Below, piece after piece: positions 22,082-32,623 of a DNA stretch of 64,000 nt (position 1 is the first letter of the stretch; each line of letters begins with the position of its first letter). The stretch comes from Hysterangium stoloniferum (lineage: Eukaryota; Basidiomycota; Agaricomycetes; Hysterangiales; Hysterangiaceae), in the NCBI GenBank assembly GCA_015178975.1, contig WHVD01000152.1, positions 124,001-188,000 of the forward strand. The letters are read 5' to 3'. The position numbers and the translations under genes are program-made. The notes under the pieces are model-generated. The model was not told the DNA's origin. It saw only the letters and a program-made list of their open reading frames with translations, and searched no databases.

Positions 22082-22427
22082 TAAACCTTTCTCCTCAAGT
22101 GACCTGGTGTGAGAGGTATGGCGAAATACACTCAGGAAATATAGTCAGATGTGCTCTTACTATATTTCCTTTATTATTTCTATTTTCTCTCTTTCATTAT
22201 ACCTATAATTAGTTCAACGACCTATGTATGCGGTACATCGACTCTTGTGGGCGCACACACGCCAGACTTATGTATTCTAGCGCCGGTAGTTTAGAACTCA
22301 GACACTTTTTACACCGCAACCACAACTTACCCAGACACCTGTTAGTGTCCTGTAAGTTGTGATTGGTGTATGGTCTCGACCGTCACAGACGGGCTTTAGC
22401 TACTCATTCAAACTGAGTTTCGAACTG

Positions 22428-22826
22428 TATCAGTCGAAACTCAATCCCTATCAGTCGAAACTCAATCCCTATCAGTCGAAACTCAATCCCTATCAGTCGA
22501 AACTCAATCCCTATCAGTCGAAACTCAATCCCTATCAGTCGAAACTCAATCCCTATCAGTCGAAACTCAATCCCTATCAGTCGAAACTCAATCCCTATCA
22601 GTCGAAACTCAATCCCTATCAGTCGAAACTCAATCCCTATCAGTCGAAACTCAATCCCTATCAGTCGAAACTCAATCCCTATCAGTCGAAACTCAATCCC
22701 TATCAGTCGAAACTCAATCCCTATCAGTCGAAACTCAATCCCTATCAGTCGAAACTCAATCCCTATCAGTCGAAACTCAATCCCTATCAGTCGAAACTCA
22801 ATCCCTATCAGTCGAAACTCAATCCC
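22428..22826 (+). repeat. 21-bp minisatellite, left block (19 units)
   Basis: Nineteen head-to-tail copies of TATCAGTCGAAACTCAATCC plus one C, all with TCGAAAC. Intact type-C LTRs carry one copy. The unit is the 3' arm and loop of a bulged hairpin plus the next few bases. Confidence 0.97.
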
Positions 22827-22830
22827 TATC

Positions 22831-23471
22831 TGTAAAGGGTATGCATATATGCATACCTGGACTAAGGAATAATAACCGGATTATAGTACTTTATTATTTG
22901 ACTTTTATTCTCTTTCTTTATATTCTTTCTATATTTCGAGCACACCTTGATTTGTAGTTCGAAGCTTTGTGTATACGTATGGGCGCCCTCGGCACCAAAC
23001 GATAGACAACTTTTTACCCAGCAGACACCACTTCGTAACGACTCAGACGTCGAATAACGAGAGGTGTCAAGGGTAGTATCTCAGCTACCATAAAGGTAGC
23101 ATCCTCTAGTCTACTAATAGCCTTTTGAACTCGAACCGCTAAGGTCGAGTTCCGCTTTCAAGATTTTGCGCTCGTCGACACCGTAGTCGACTCACGCTAC
23201 TAATACTCTATCCTAGACTCTCAGTCTTTAGCTGAGTATCATTCTTATTTCTAGCTACTAGTTGTACCGTAAAGGGTCAACTCGTTATCTTACTGTTCTA
23301 AGCCGTCGCGAGCAACTATACAGTTGCTCTTGAGGCGTGCAGTGCGTTCTTATACTAGTACTAACAGTCTAGTAGTCTATAGTATTGTACTGATGGTCAA
23401 TACTCTCTAATAGTAGTTGAATAAACACTATTCTTCGTATATAGAGCGGTCAGAACCCACCACTCTTCACA
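22831..23471 (+). repeat. solo type-A LTR inside the minisatellite
   Basis: 641 bp, TGTAAAGGG...CTCTTCACA, flanked by perfect CTATC duplications (22826-22830, 23472-23476). Internally diverged from the element A LTRs, especially in the middle third. Confidence 0.95.
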
Positions 23472-23473
23472 CT

Positions 23474-23851
23474 ATCAGTCAAAACTCAATCCCTATCAGT
23501 CAAAACTCAATCCCTATCAGTCAAAACTCAATCCCTATCAGTCAAAACTCAATCCCTATCAGTCAAAACTCAATCCCTATCAGTCAAAACTCAATCCCTA
23601 TCAGTCAAAACTCAATCCCTATCAGTCAAAACTCAATCCCTATCAGTCAAAACTCAATCCCTATCAGTCAAAACTCAATCCCTATCAGTCAAAACTCAAT
23701 CCCTATCAGTCAAAACTCAATCCCTATCAGTCAAAACTCAATCCCTATCAGTCAAAACTCAATCCCTATCAGTCAAAACTCAATCCCTATCAGTCAAAAC
23801 TCAATCCCTATCAGTCAAAACTCAATCCCTATCAGTCAAAACTCAATCCCT
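23474..23851 (+). repeat. 21-bp minisatellite, right block (18 units)
   Basis: Eighteen copies of the same unit, every one reading TCAAAAC instead of TCGAAAC. The last unit is followed by normal type-C LTR sequence. Confidence 0.97.
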
Positions 23852-24140
23852 ATCTCAACTCACGTGGACTACATCCACGCTACTCTATTATTCGACTCTC
23901 TAACTACTCTACTTGCACTCGAGCAGTTATCCAGAATCGCACTTAACTAGTCAATTCTGCTTATTCGTTCTAGCTATCTACCTTACTTTAGATAGCTATT
24001 TCTCTCTACCGTATTGAACTACATAGTCAATACGTGTTCGATCTGTATTAGACTTAGACAGTCAATACATAGTGGTATCGTACTTCAACGGTCAATATTC
24101 TTCGTATATAGAACGGTTAGAACTTCTACCACTCTTCACA

Positions 24141-24380
24141 AGCAGTGATCAGGGTAACATGTCAGCTACCACATAGGTAGCATTATCTGAACTACTGAAC
24201 ACTTCTGGCCTCGAACTATAACAGTCGAGGCCTCCACTCGATCCATTGCACTCATTGACTCCTGCATCATCTAGTGCTCTCTCTCTCACTTTCTCTCATA
24301 TTGCACCGAATAGGTCAATTCCTCCTCTTCTACTCATTTCTTCATATATAGAATGGTCAGAACTTCCACCACTCTTCACA
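24141..24380 (+). repeat. 3' half of a type-E LTR
   Basis: Matches the second half of 9885-10358 from gtgatcagggtaac to CTCTTCACA. Its 5' half is not next to it. It starts at the same internal point where LTR F interrupts the type-E copy at 27101. Confidence 0.85.
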
Positions 24381-24989
24381 ACAGGTCCCAGCAGGTTGGC
24401 CAATGACTGATGTATGAGGTAGAGGTCAGATGCCTATAAGGCAGGGTCTGGAGCCCAGTGGGTTTCTGGGTAACTGTGACCTGGTGTGAGAGGTACTGCG
24501 AAATATATTCTGAAATATAGTCTGGATGGACCCACACTATATTTCAGTTATTATTTCAATTTTTCTCTTTATTTTATCACATGCATATTAGTTCAATGAT
24601 CTATGTATCCCTATGGTACATAGACTCTTGTGGGTGCACACATACTAGATCTATGTACTCTAGTTGTTACAACCAGAATTCCCACCAGACTCCAGGCACT
24701 AACTTATATGCACCCACACCCTATACGCACCAATTGTCAGTTTACTGGAATTCCTGCCGGACTCCATACGTCAGACTTGTCCACGTTCAACTTTGTTACT
24801 CCATGTATCAGTCACCAGAATACCTGCCGGACTCCGTCCCTGTCTATGTCTGACTCTGTCCCATGCATCAGTCACTGGACCCTGCTCAGAAAACCCATCA
24901 TCCCTCTAACTGAGCCCCATTCCCATTATAGTCAAATGACCTGTCACGATTTGGACTCCACTCCATTCCATCCCATTCCTAACACCAAG
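24381..24989 (+). repeat. type-C-like LTR start and imperfect repeats
   Basis: 24485-24650 resembles the first quarter of a type-C LTR (TGTGAGAGGTACTGCG) and then diverges. 24665-24845 holds three imperfect copies of a ~24-bp unit (ccagaattcccaccagactc; ctggaattcctgccggactc; ccagaatacctgccggactc). The segment ggtctggagcccagtgggtt at 24440-24470 recurs at 28838-28860 downstream of another LTR end. No gene is seen. Confidence 0.55.
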
Positions 24990-26113
24990 TGTGAAGAGTG
25001 GCGGAAGTTCTGACTGTTCTATATATGAAGAAATGAGTAGAAAGGAAGGATATTGACCTATTCAGTGCAATATAAGAGAAAGTGAGAGAAGGAGCATGAG
25101 ATGACGAAGGAGTCAACGAGTGCGATGGTTTGAGTGTGTGAAGAGTCAATAGATTCTGACCATTTGATATACGAAGAATAGTGTTTATTCAACTACTATT
25201 AGCAGGTATTGACCGTACAGTACAATACCGTAGATTACTAGACAAGCAGTACTAGTAAGAAGACACGCTATGCGTCACAAGAGCAACTGTACAGTTGCTC
25301 TTGACGGCTAGAATGAAAGAATGAAAGAGTTGACCTTCACGGCACAACTCGTAGCTAGATGTAAAATAGATAATCAACGCGAAGCTGAATATCTAGAGTA
25401 AAGAGATAATAGCGTGAGTGGACTATAATGTCGACTAGCGCAAAGACCTTAGAGTGGAACTCGACCTTCGCGGTTTGAGTCCAAAGTATGTTAGTATGCG
25501 AGAGAATACTACCTTTATAGGTAGTTGAGACGTTACCCTTGACACCTCTCGCTATTCGACGTCTGGGTCGTTTACGAGGTGGTGTCTGCTGGGTAAAAAG
25601 TGTCTGTCGTTTTGGCGCTGAGAGCGCCCATACGTATACACAAAGCTTCAAACTACAAAATAGAGGTATGCTCGAAATATAGAAAGAATGTAAAGAAAGA
25701 AAATAAAAGATAAATAATAAAGTACTATAATCCAACTATTATTCCTTAGTCCAATTATGCATATATGCATACCCTTTACAGAGTGGAGGCCTCAACTGTT
25801 ACAGTTCGAGGCCAAAAGTGTTGGATAGTTCAGATATTGCTACCTATGTAGTAGCTGACACATTACTCTGATCACCGCTCGTAGTAGACCTAGTTTATGT
25901 CTTACGAGTGGTGGTTCTTGGGTTAAAGTGTGTCTGAGTTCTAATTGGTGCTGAGTGCACCCACAAGTATACACAATGCTTCGAACTAATGAAATATGCA
26001 ATATTCGAAGAATATGAAAGATAGAAAAATATGAATAGAATATATAAAATATAATTAAAATAAAAAGAGTGTTTTACCACAATGAAACTGTGGTAAAAGC
26101 ATACTCCTCACAC
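24990..26113 (-). repeat. solo type-E LTR, interrupted
   Basis: Reverse-orientation type-E LTR with perfect CCAAG duplications (24985-24989, 26114-26118). A type-A LTR sits inside it. Confidence 0.93.
25137..25780 (-). repeat. solo type-A LTR inside type-E LTR
   Basis: 644 bp with perfect GAGTG duplications (25132-25136, 25781-25785). It contains the intact AAGAGCAACTGT half-site palindrome in reverse orientation. Confidence 0.95.
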
Positions 26114-26118
26114 CAAGT

Positions 26119-26526
26119 TTGGTGTTTACTTATCTTGTTTTATGTTTGTTAGTTTCATTTTCATTATTACTGGATTTGGTATGTTATTCATTCCACAGTC
26201 TATATAGCCTGGCAGATGTTGTACATACAATCCAGTCAGAAAATCAGCTTAGATTCTCCCCAGTAATCTTAGTATATTCTCTGCTCTAAATTCCTCTTTG
26301 AATCACACTGCTCTTACTAGTTGGAGCCCACAGGCTCCAACACATCTATCACTCAACCTCCGACTTACCTATCTCGACTCCCCAACCTCTTGACCCACAA
26401 ACTCTGCACAGACTCCCCAGGATTCCCATCCGTCCATTTGAAATTGGACAAGACGATCTCGTGAGGGTGCCTATAAGCTGAAGCCATGTCCTACCAGATT
26501 TTCCGCAGGTTTCTCCGGAAACCCTC
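26119..26526. other. unassigned AT-rich sequence
   Basis: No gene or LTR is recognisable. A perfect 8-bp stem hairpin lies at 26321-26340 (TTGGAGCC/GGCTCCAA, loop CACA). Confidence 0.4.
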
Positions 26527-27100
26527 CGTGTACGCACCCTTAACACTAGTGCCTATAGTTAGAACTCAGACACTTTTTACCCAACAGACACCACCTTGTA
26601 ACGACTCAGAACATCAAACAGCGAGAGGTCTCAAGGGTGACATCTCAGCTACCAAGCAGGTAGCATTACTCAACTCACTGTTAGCTTCAGGACTCAAACC
26701 ATGAAGGTCAAGTCCTTCACTCACATTATTGTGCTCATTGATACCTCTATTGACTCGCACTACTCATACTCTTCCTTAGATAACTAATACCTTTATTAGT
26801 TATCTTTCCCTTCTCACAACTGTGAGTTGTACCAGAACAGTCAACTCCCTTATTCTCTTCACTAGCTATGAGGAGTATGCTTTTAGTTTCATTGTGGTAA
26901 AACACTCCTTTTATTTTATTTATATTTTACACATTTTATTCATATTTTTCTATCTTTTATATTCTTCGAATATTGTACCATTTCATTAGTTCAAAGCTCT
27001 GTGTATACTTGTGGGTGCACTCGGCACCAAATAGAACTCAGACACACTTTTACCCAAACACCACCACTTGTAAGACATAAACTAGGTCTACAGCAAGCAG

Positions 27101-27806
27101 TGTGAAGGATAGGTCACATAGGAGGCGCGACTAAAGGCTTTAAGCCTTAGACCTTAAGCTGCTTTATAATGCCATTATTTCCTTTATAATGCCATTATTT
27201 CCTTTATAATGCCATTATTTCCTTTCTGTTTTATATTTTTTATTCTCTCTTTATCACTCATACATACGCTTTTTATTAGTTCGAGAGTCCATGTATGCTT
27301 GTGGGCACTCTCGCCCACAAGAAGTATGCGTATGTCACAGTAGTAGTCACACAATAAAAACTCAGACACCTTTCAACCCCGACAACCATCACCTGCACAC
27401 GCAAGTATTGGTTCGGGGTCTTGTCTAAAACAAACCTCTACTCTATTTCTCTTCATAGAATTACAGTAGCTACACTTCACACTGAAACAGTCAAAGTCAG
27501 TTACTATTATTTGACTCAACTTCAAGCTCTTGCCTAGCGTGGTAAGAATATCCATCATAACTCACTTTCTTAGGATATTCTATCTCTTTCGCGCAATATA
27601 TACTTTCTCTTATCTACTCGGTCATCAGCCCAGCTAGCTACACAATTGAATCGTACCGTAAGGTCAATCCACCCTTGTAATAATCTACCAATCGTACCTT
27701 AAAGGTCAATCATAATCTACATCTTAACTACTAGTCGATTGTATTTCATACTATCGCTAGTCGATAACAATCGTACATTGAGTGGTAAACTACTCAACCC
27801 TTTACA
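27101..27806 (+). repeat. solo LTR type F inside type-E LTR
   Basis: 706 bp, TGTGAAGG...CCCTTTACA, flanks AGCAG and AGCGG (one mismatch). It has its own first hairpin (AAGGCTT/AAGCCTT) and a TTGTGGGC/GCCCACAA hairpin where A, C and E have theirs. A short triplicated segment cctttataatgccattattt occurs at 27161-27221. Confidence 0.88.
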
Positions 27807-27888
27807 AGCGGTGATCAGGGTAACGTGTCAGCTACCACATAGGTAGCATTATCTGAACTATCTGACACTTCAGGCCTTGGACTATAGC

Positions 27889-28531
27889 TGTGAAGAGTCG
27901 ATAGATTCTGACTGTTCTATATACGAAGAATAGTGTTTATTCAACTACTATTAGTAGGTATTGACCATACAGTACAATACCGTAGATTACTAGACTGGCA
28001 GTACTAGTAAGGAGACATGCTATGCGTCACAAGAGCAACTGTACAGTTGCTCTTGATGGCTAGAATGAGAGAAGGAAAGAGTTGACCTTCACGGTACAAC
28101 TCGTAGCTAGACATAAGATAGATAATCAACGAGAAGCTGAATATCTAAAGTAAAGATATAGTAGCGCGAGTCGACTATAGTGTCAACGAGCGCAAAGACC
28201 TTAGAGGGGAACTCGACCTTCGTGGTTCGAGTTCAAAGTACTTTAGTATGCGAGAGAATACTACCTTTATAGGTAGTTGAGACCTTACCCTTGACACCTC
28301 TCGCTATTCGACATCTGGGTCGTTTACGAGGTGGTGTCTGCTGGGTGAAAAGTGTCTGTCGTTTGGCGCCGAGAGCGCCCATATGTATACACAAAGCTTC
28401 AAACTACAAAATAAGGGTATGCTCGAAATATAGAAAGAATGTAAATGAAGAAAATAAAAGGTAAATAATAAAGTACTATAATCCAACTATTATTCCTTAG
28501 TCCAATTATGTATATATGCATACCCTTCACA
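27889..28531 (-). repeat. solo type-A LTR inside type-E LTR
   Basis: 643 bp with perfect ATAGC duplications (27884-27888, 28532-28536). The target is exactly the five-base loop of a type-E hairpin (GGCCTTG/CAAGGCC). Confidence 0.95.
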
Positions 28532-28949
28532 ATAGCAGTCAAGGCCTCCACTCAAATCATCCTTCTTCCCATTCTACTCATTTCTTCATATATAGAACGG
28601 TCAGAACTTCTACCACTCTTCACACTAGCCATCACAAGCAACTACATATATGGTTGCTCTAGTGACACATATCATACTCCCTTACTAGTACTGTTAGTCT
28701 AGTGATCTCTAGTATTGTACTAAATAGTCAATACTTGTTATTGTGCTTGAATAGTCAATATTCTTCATATGTATATAGAGTGGTCAGAATCCAGCAACTC
28801 TTCACACCTGGTATAGAGAGCCAGGTGCATATAAAATGGGGTCTGGAGCCCAGTGGGTTTTCCAGTTCTAACAAATATAAACAAAGAATACTTTAGTTAA
28901 AAAATAGTAGAAAATAAGAGAAAATCTAAGAAATATAATATGATGGAAT

Positions 28950-29312
28950 AGTTTTATTTCCCAGAGAGGGGTACACCTTACTCTCCACTTTGTACTTTTA
29001 CAGTTGAAGTGTAGGACTCTTCATGCAAACTTGCTTGTCAACTGTCATGCTCTTCACTCATCCTACTTCTTCTGGTGAATAGCCTTTCACCTGAACTCTA
29101 CTTAATCTAGTCTATTCAACTGTGATAGTACTGTTAAGGTCTATTCCATTTTTCTTATTCTAGTCACCTCTAGCAACTGTACACTCACTGATGGCAACTA
29201 CTACTACTTTATACCTACCTGTGTTGTACTTTGACAGTCAATACACTTGTATTGTACCTAGAAGGTTGATATTCTTCATATATTGAATGGTTAGAATTCC
29301 TATAACTCTTCA
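28950..29312 (+). repeat. very degenerate LTR-like remnant
   Basis: Retains the LTR style without close sequence identity. Hairpin GTGTTG/CAATAC with bulged T at 29221-29244, then attcttcatatattgaatgg and ctcttca near the end, as in the other LTRs. Confidence 0.5.
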
Positions 29313-30564
29313 GTCATAATCAGATCCAAAAGACCATTTTATCCCACCAAGTCATGATTAGAAAGTTGCTAGATCATTTCCTATGTATTTAATTATTTTT
29401 ACAACAGTGCAAAACATTGGAACAATTTTTTTGAGCCACTGTATATATTGATAATAACATGGTGGTACCACAAGAGAGTTTCTTAATTACACAAGGGGTT
29501 TCACAGGTGGAAATTTAAAGGTAGTCTAATTGCCATGGAGATACTTATTATTTAACTTTTACTTTAAAAAATGACCTGGATAAACAAACTGAATAATACA
29601 ATAATGCAACATAACAATATGTTCGTACATTCGATCAGTTAGTTGCACACACAATTGATCCAGACAAAACAAATAAAGAAAAGGGTAAAAAAAAAGGGGG
29701 AATAAATAAGGTATTAGAGCTGAAAAAACAACGGGCATCTCTAAACAACGCAAACACTACGATCTTGTGCCTGCATCGTCACTACTCTACATGCATTTGC
29801 TCCATTTCCCCACCATGGAACTTCTTCTAAATGGAACGTTCAAGTAAAATAACCATACATTGGCAACAAGCCCATCCATTTAGAAGAGAATCTTCTATGG
29901 CTCTTGTCCAAATGTCATACTGTAGAAGATTAGGATTGAAGTTCGTGGCCATCGAGGTTGGAAAGTGATTCTTAGTTAGATAAATATTATGTTAAGTACA
30001 TCCTTCTTAGAGCCATATGCCGTTGGGACCCTTTTCAGGTTCTTACCGTTGATTTAGAGTCCCAAAATAGGAGGGTAAAGTATATTCGATACTTATAGTT
30101 GTAGGATCGGAGGAGTATCACGCGGTGCAATTAATACCTGCAGACCAGCACAAAGGTCTGGCGCCACGCACTCAGATGTGATCAGGGATTCAGCGAATTT
30201 ATGCACAGATAAGTGTATATTGACTATTCAGTTTGGTTGTTGGTACGCATTAATAAATGGTCTGTTCCTAGACATGCAGAATTGAGGCTCCCTTGCCGGA
30301 AATAAACACAATTCTTTATAAGTCTATGATTTTATTCATTCAGGTCTTATAACCGTATTTCATTATTTCTGCAGGCGATCAAAACTACGTAAATATTCAC
30401 AAAAATGCGAGGCATACTTCAAAGATCATTTAATACAAATGCCCCTTTCAATGTATAGCCTTACTTTTCGAAAAGACTTCCCTAGGCTAGGATAAGATTG
30501 ACTTCGGCTCTATAGATATTTCTGCCTTAAACGAGATGTGGGTGTGGTGACATTTATGCGAAAC
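29313..30564. other. intergenic transition from repeats to gene island
   Basis: 1.25 kb, A/T-rich at first. No supported ORF, RNA gene or known repeat was recognised. The 3' UTR of the minus-strand gene that follows must lie in the last part. Confidence 0.4.
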
Positions 30565-31946
30565 TTACGCGATGCTCTTTAAAAAGTCTGTATTGGTGTG
30601 TGTAGGCTTCCACCCTAACGCACGAGGGCGGCCACCTCTGCATCGTGAATTTGATCCCAAATGGTAAGACTACATGGTGGGGATTCCAAGTCAAACCTCG
30701 TTTGAATGCAAGCATTATTAAGTAGCTTACACCACCATAATATTTCTTGATTTCTTCATCTGAAAATTGCACTGGTTCTGGCTTCCCGATGCCTTTGACA
30801 TGCAATGCTTTGGCTACTTCGACGGCAACGTCGTATTGCTTGTATTCTGCAATAAAAGATATAAATGGTTTTTCGGTTCAAGCCGAACTGGGAACTTGCC
30901 TCCGGATTCTGAGCAAGTGTATACGAGATCAAAACCAGTGTTTGCGTTTTCGAGAAAGAGATAACTTTACTACTTGCCTCCGAAGTAATATCCGTCCCAA
31001 CCGGTAGCCGTTTTGCCTTCAAGGGATGCTTCAAAAACAGTCGCAATTAAGGAAGCAACTGGTCAGATCATTTACTGATTAGCTAGGACTCCGAGTCCGA
31101 ATTTGACCATGAATAAAATTGCGTACTCTCAGAGATATGTATATTGGACCAAAGGTTTTCTCCTTTCCCCAGGACTCCTCCTTGCCCACGTGCAATGCTC
31201 GCGCGGATGAATTCTGGGATTTGCATAGAAATTGAGTTTGAAATGCTCTCTTGCACGAGAATATGGTCTGAAATGCCGTAGATCGTTGAGGGGGTTACAA
31301 TATGGGTTCGAATTTTGCCAGAGGAGGAAGCATTAAGGACCAGAAGCTCAACATCGCGATGAAAAGCTGTGTCAGGTATAGAGTTGACTTGCGCAGAGTC
31401 TAGGTCAGAGTAGATGATGTCTGTAGCTAGATAACATTTTAGTCATAAGTAATGAAAAGCCTTGCAACAATCTCTTACCATATTCTCCTCGTGCATCACT
31501 AGCGAGAACACCAGTTCCACTCTGCCCAGATGTTCTGTAGGTTGGGGGGATGGACGAGTCAAATTCTAGAAACTCACGATGTGGATATAAATTGGATTGT
31601 CATCTCTCTTTATCAATCCCTCCAGAATCGCTTTGACAGAAGGGACGTGTTCAGCTGATTCCGCGGTGTGGATTACAACATCGGCCTTGCTTGCTTCCTC
31701 GATTAAAATGTCTGCATCGTCAAGAGAGCCAAGCACAGCGCGAACGCCTAGAGCTTCCAACTTGGCAGCCTTATTTTTATTGCGAACAAGAGCGGAATAT
31801 TTGTGAGATTTTGAAGAAGAGGCGGTGAGGAGATGGGCAAGGGTTGCGCCTCCAATGTAGCCTGTTGCACTGTACACAGATCATATTAAATATGGATACA
31901 GCATCGTTTCATGGGCATACCCAGTAATGAAGACAGATTTGGACAT
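30565..31946 (-). CDS. NAD(P)-binding Rossmann / epimerase-like protein
   Basis: Several-exon gene. The first exon (31921-31946) encodes MSKSVFITG, joined over a 51-nt intron to ATGYIGGATLAHLL, giving the TGATGYIGG nucleotide-binding loop of extended short-chain dehydrogenases. Next come SALVRNKNKAAKLEALGV, then DADVVIHTA in the usual strand-4 position, a TPSTIYGISDH segment with a YxxxD form, and a C-terminal part (GWDGYYFGG, then FSDEEIKKYYGG, GSNSRCRGG, RALGWKPT) typical of uncharacterised fungal NAD-dependent epimerase/NmrA-like proteins. Stop TAA 30565-30567. The substrate is unknown and the classical YxxxK is not evident, so it may be a sensor or a reductase. Internal splice sites were read by eye. 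Confidence 0.82.
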
Positions 31947-32623
31947 GTTTAAGTCGAAGATGCAGCCTATAGCTAGGTACCTTTTTATAAAAAGGAATAA
32001 TATTCCTGGGGTAGCGCCATGGGATATGACATACAGGCCACCTTACAAACCACCTTATAAACCAAAACAAATTCTTTGTAATGCAAGTGATCATGAGACC
32101 ACATACTGTTTCGGTCGATGGCGACTTTCCGGGCGAAGGGATCAAGAGGACCTGCAATCTGAGAATGATGTAATAATAGAAAAGAACAACTCTAAAATGA
32201 CATTCATATTGACCTGTTAGGTACGATATGGGACGACCAGGACTTTGGAGCAAGAGTGTAGAACGATCGAGCGACCAACAATTGGTATCGACAACTAGTA
32301 TGGGATCTGAAGTTAAGGAAAGTGAACTGAGGCGATCGATATATAGTTATATGACAAGTACGAGAACAAGAACAGACTTGGGTTGACCTTGAGGATACAA
32401 CTAACGCGATATCGAGATGTCTGGCAATGGGTTTGTAAATGAGGTAAGAGCAGAGTGAGACAGCTTGGTATGTGTCAATTACCATGGAAAATTAGTAATG
32501 TTTAGATATCAAGTACAAGAAAATGCCTGTCCTCCATCATATTGGTATAAATATTCGTCCAAATTAGTGCTTTGCAAGTGCCAGGACGCCCTCAAATCAA
32601 AAATAATTACATCTGCCCATCGT
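31947..32623. other. intergenic, 677 bp
   Basis: Between two minus-strand genes. It should hold the promoter of the epimerase-like gene and the 3' end of the PDI gene. No other feature is seen. Confidence 0.5.

Larger units (their letters stand above)
15404..22107 (-). mobile_element. 5'-truncated inverted copy of element A (A2)
   Basis: On the minus strand the order is pol from the region between protease and RT (22081), through integrase and chromodomain (18557), third ORF (18195-16083) and type-A 3' LTR (16045-15404). It matches 6921-14012 of element A in opposite orientation but lacks the type-E LTR. The 5' part is cut off exactly where a type-C LTR begins (22108). Confidence 0.92.
22108..24140 (+). 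repeat. type-C LTR enlarged by minisatellite and a nested LTR
   Basis: Starts TGTGAGAGG, ends ACTCTTCACA. Compared with the intact 631-bp copies (62394-63024, 63354-63984), a single 21-bp segment is expanded to 37 units and a type-A LTR is inserted between units. Left flank CCTGG, right flank AGCAG: no target duplication, so at least one end is recombinant. Confidence 0.9.
26867..28624 (+). repeat. solo type-E LTR inside LTR G, twice interrupted
   Basis: First base pair mutated (TATGAGGAG instead of TGTGAGGAG), end CTCTTCACA. Perfect CTAGC duplications at 26862-26866 and 28625-28629. Interrupted by LTR F and by an inverted type-A LTR. Confidence 0.92.
26527..28806 (+). repeat. old type-A-like LTR (type G) carrying three nested LTRs
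   Basis: Left part 26527-26866 and right part 28625-28806 align with the middle and end of type-A LTRs (agacactttttacccaacag; then actagtac and gtattgtac hairpins; end CTCTTCACA) but are strongly diverged. The left terminus is not clear. A type-E LTR lies in between. Confidence 0.75.

Noticed and set aside
22359..22835. Open frame encoding 19 repeats of YQSKLNP (and ISQNSIP repeats at 23417-23950)
   Set aside because: These are translations of the 21-bp minisatellite inside an LTR. A 21-bp unit is open in any frame that lacks a stop, and no gene context exists.
22428..23851. Possible CRISPR-like array
   Set aside because: Units are directly adjacent with no unique spacers, and the organism is a fungus.
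30756..31046. 96-codon minus-strand ORF and overlapping plus-strand ORFs in the epimerase-like gene
   Set aside because: They are shadows or intron read-through of that multi-exon gene. The spliced frame gives the conserved C-terminal motifs.
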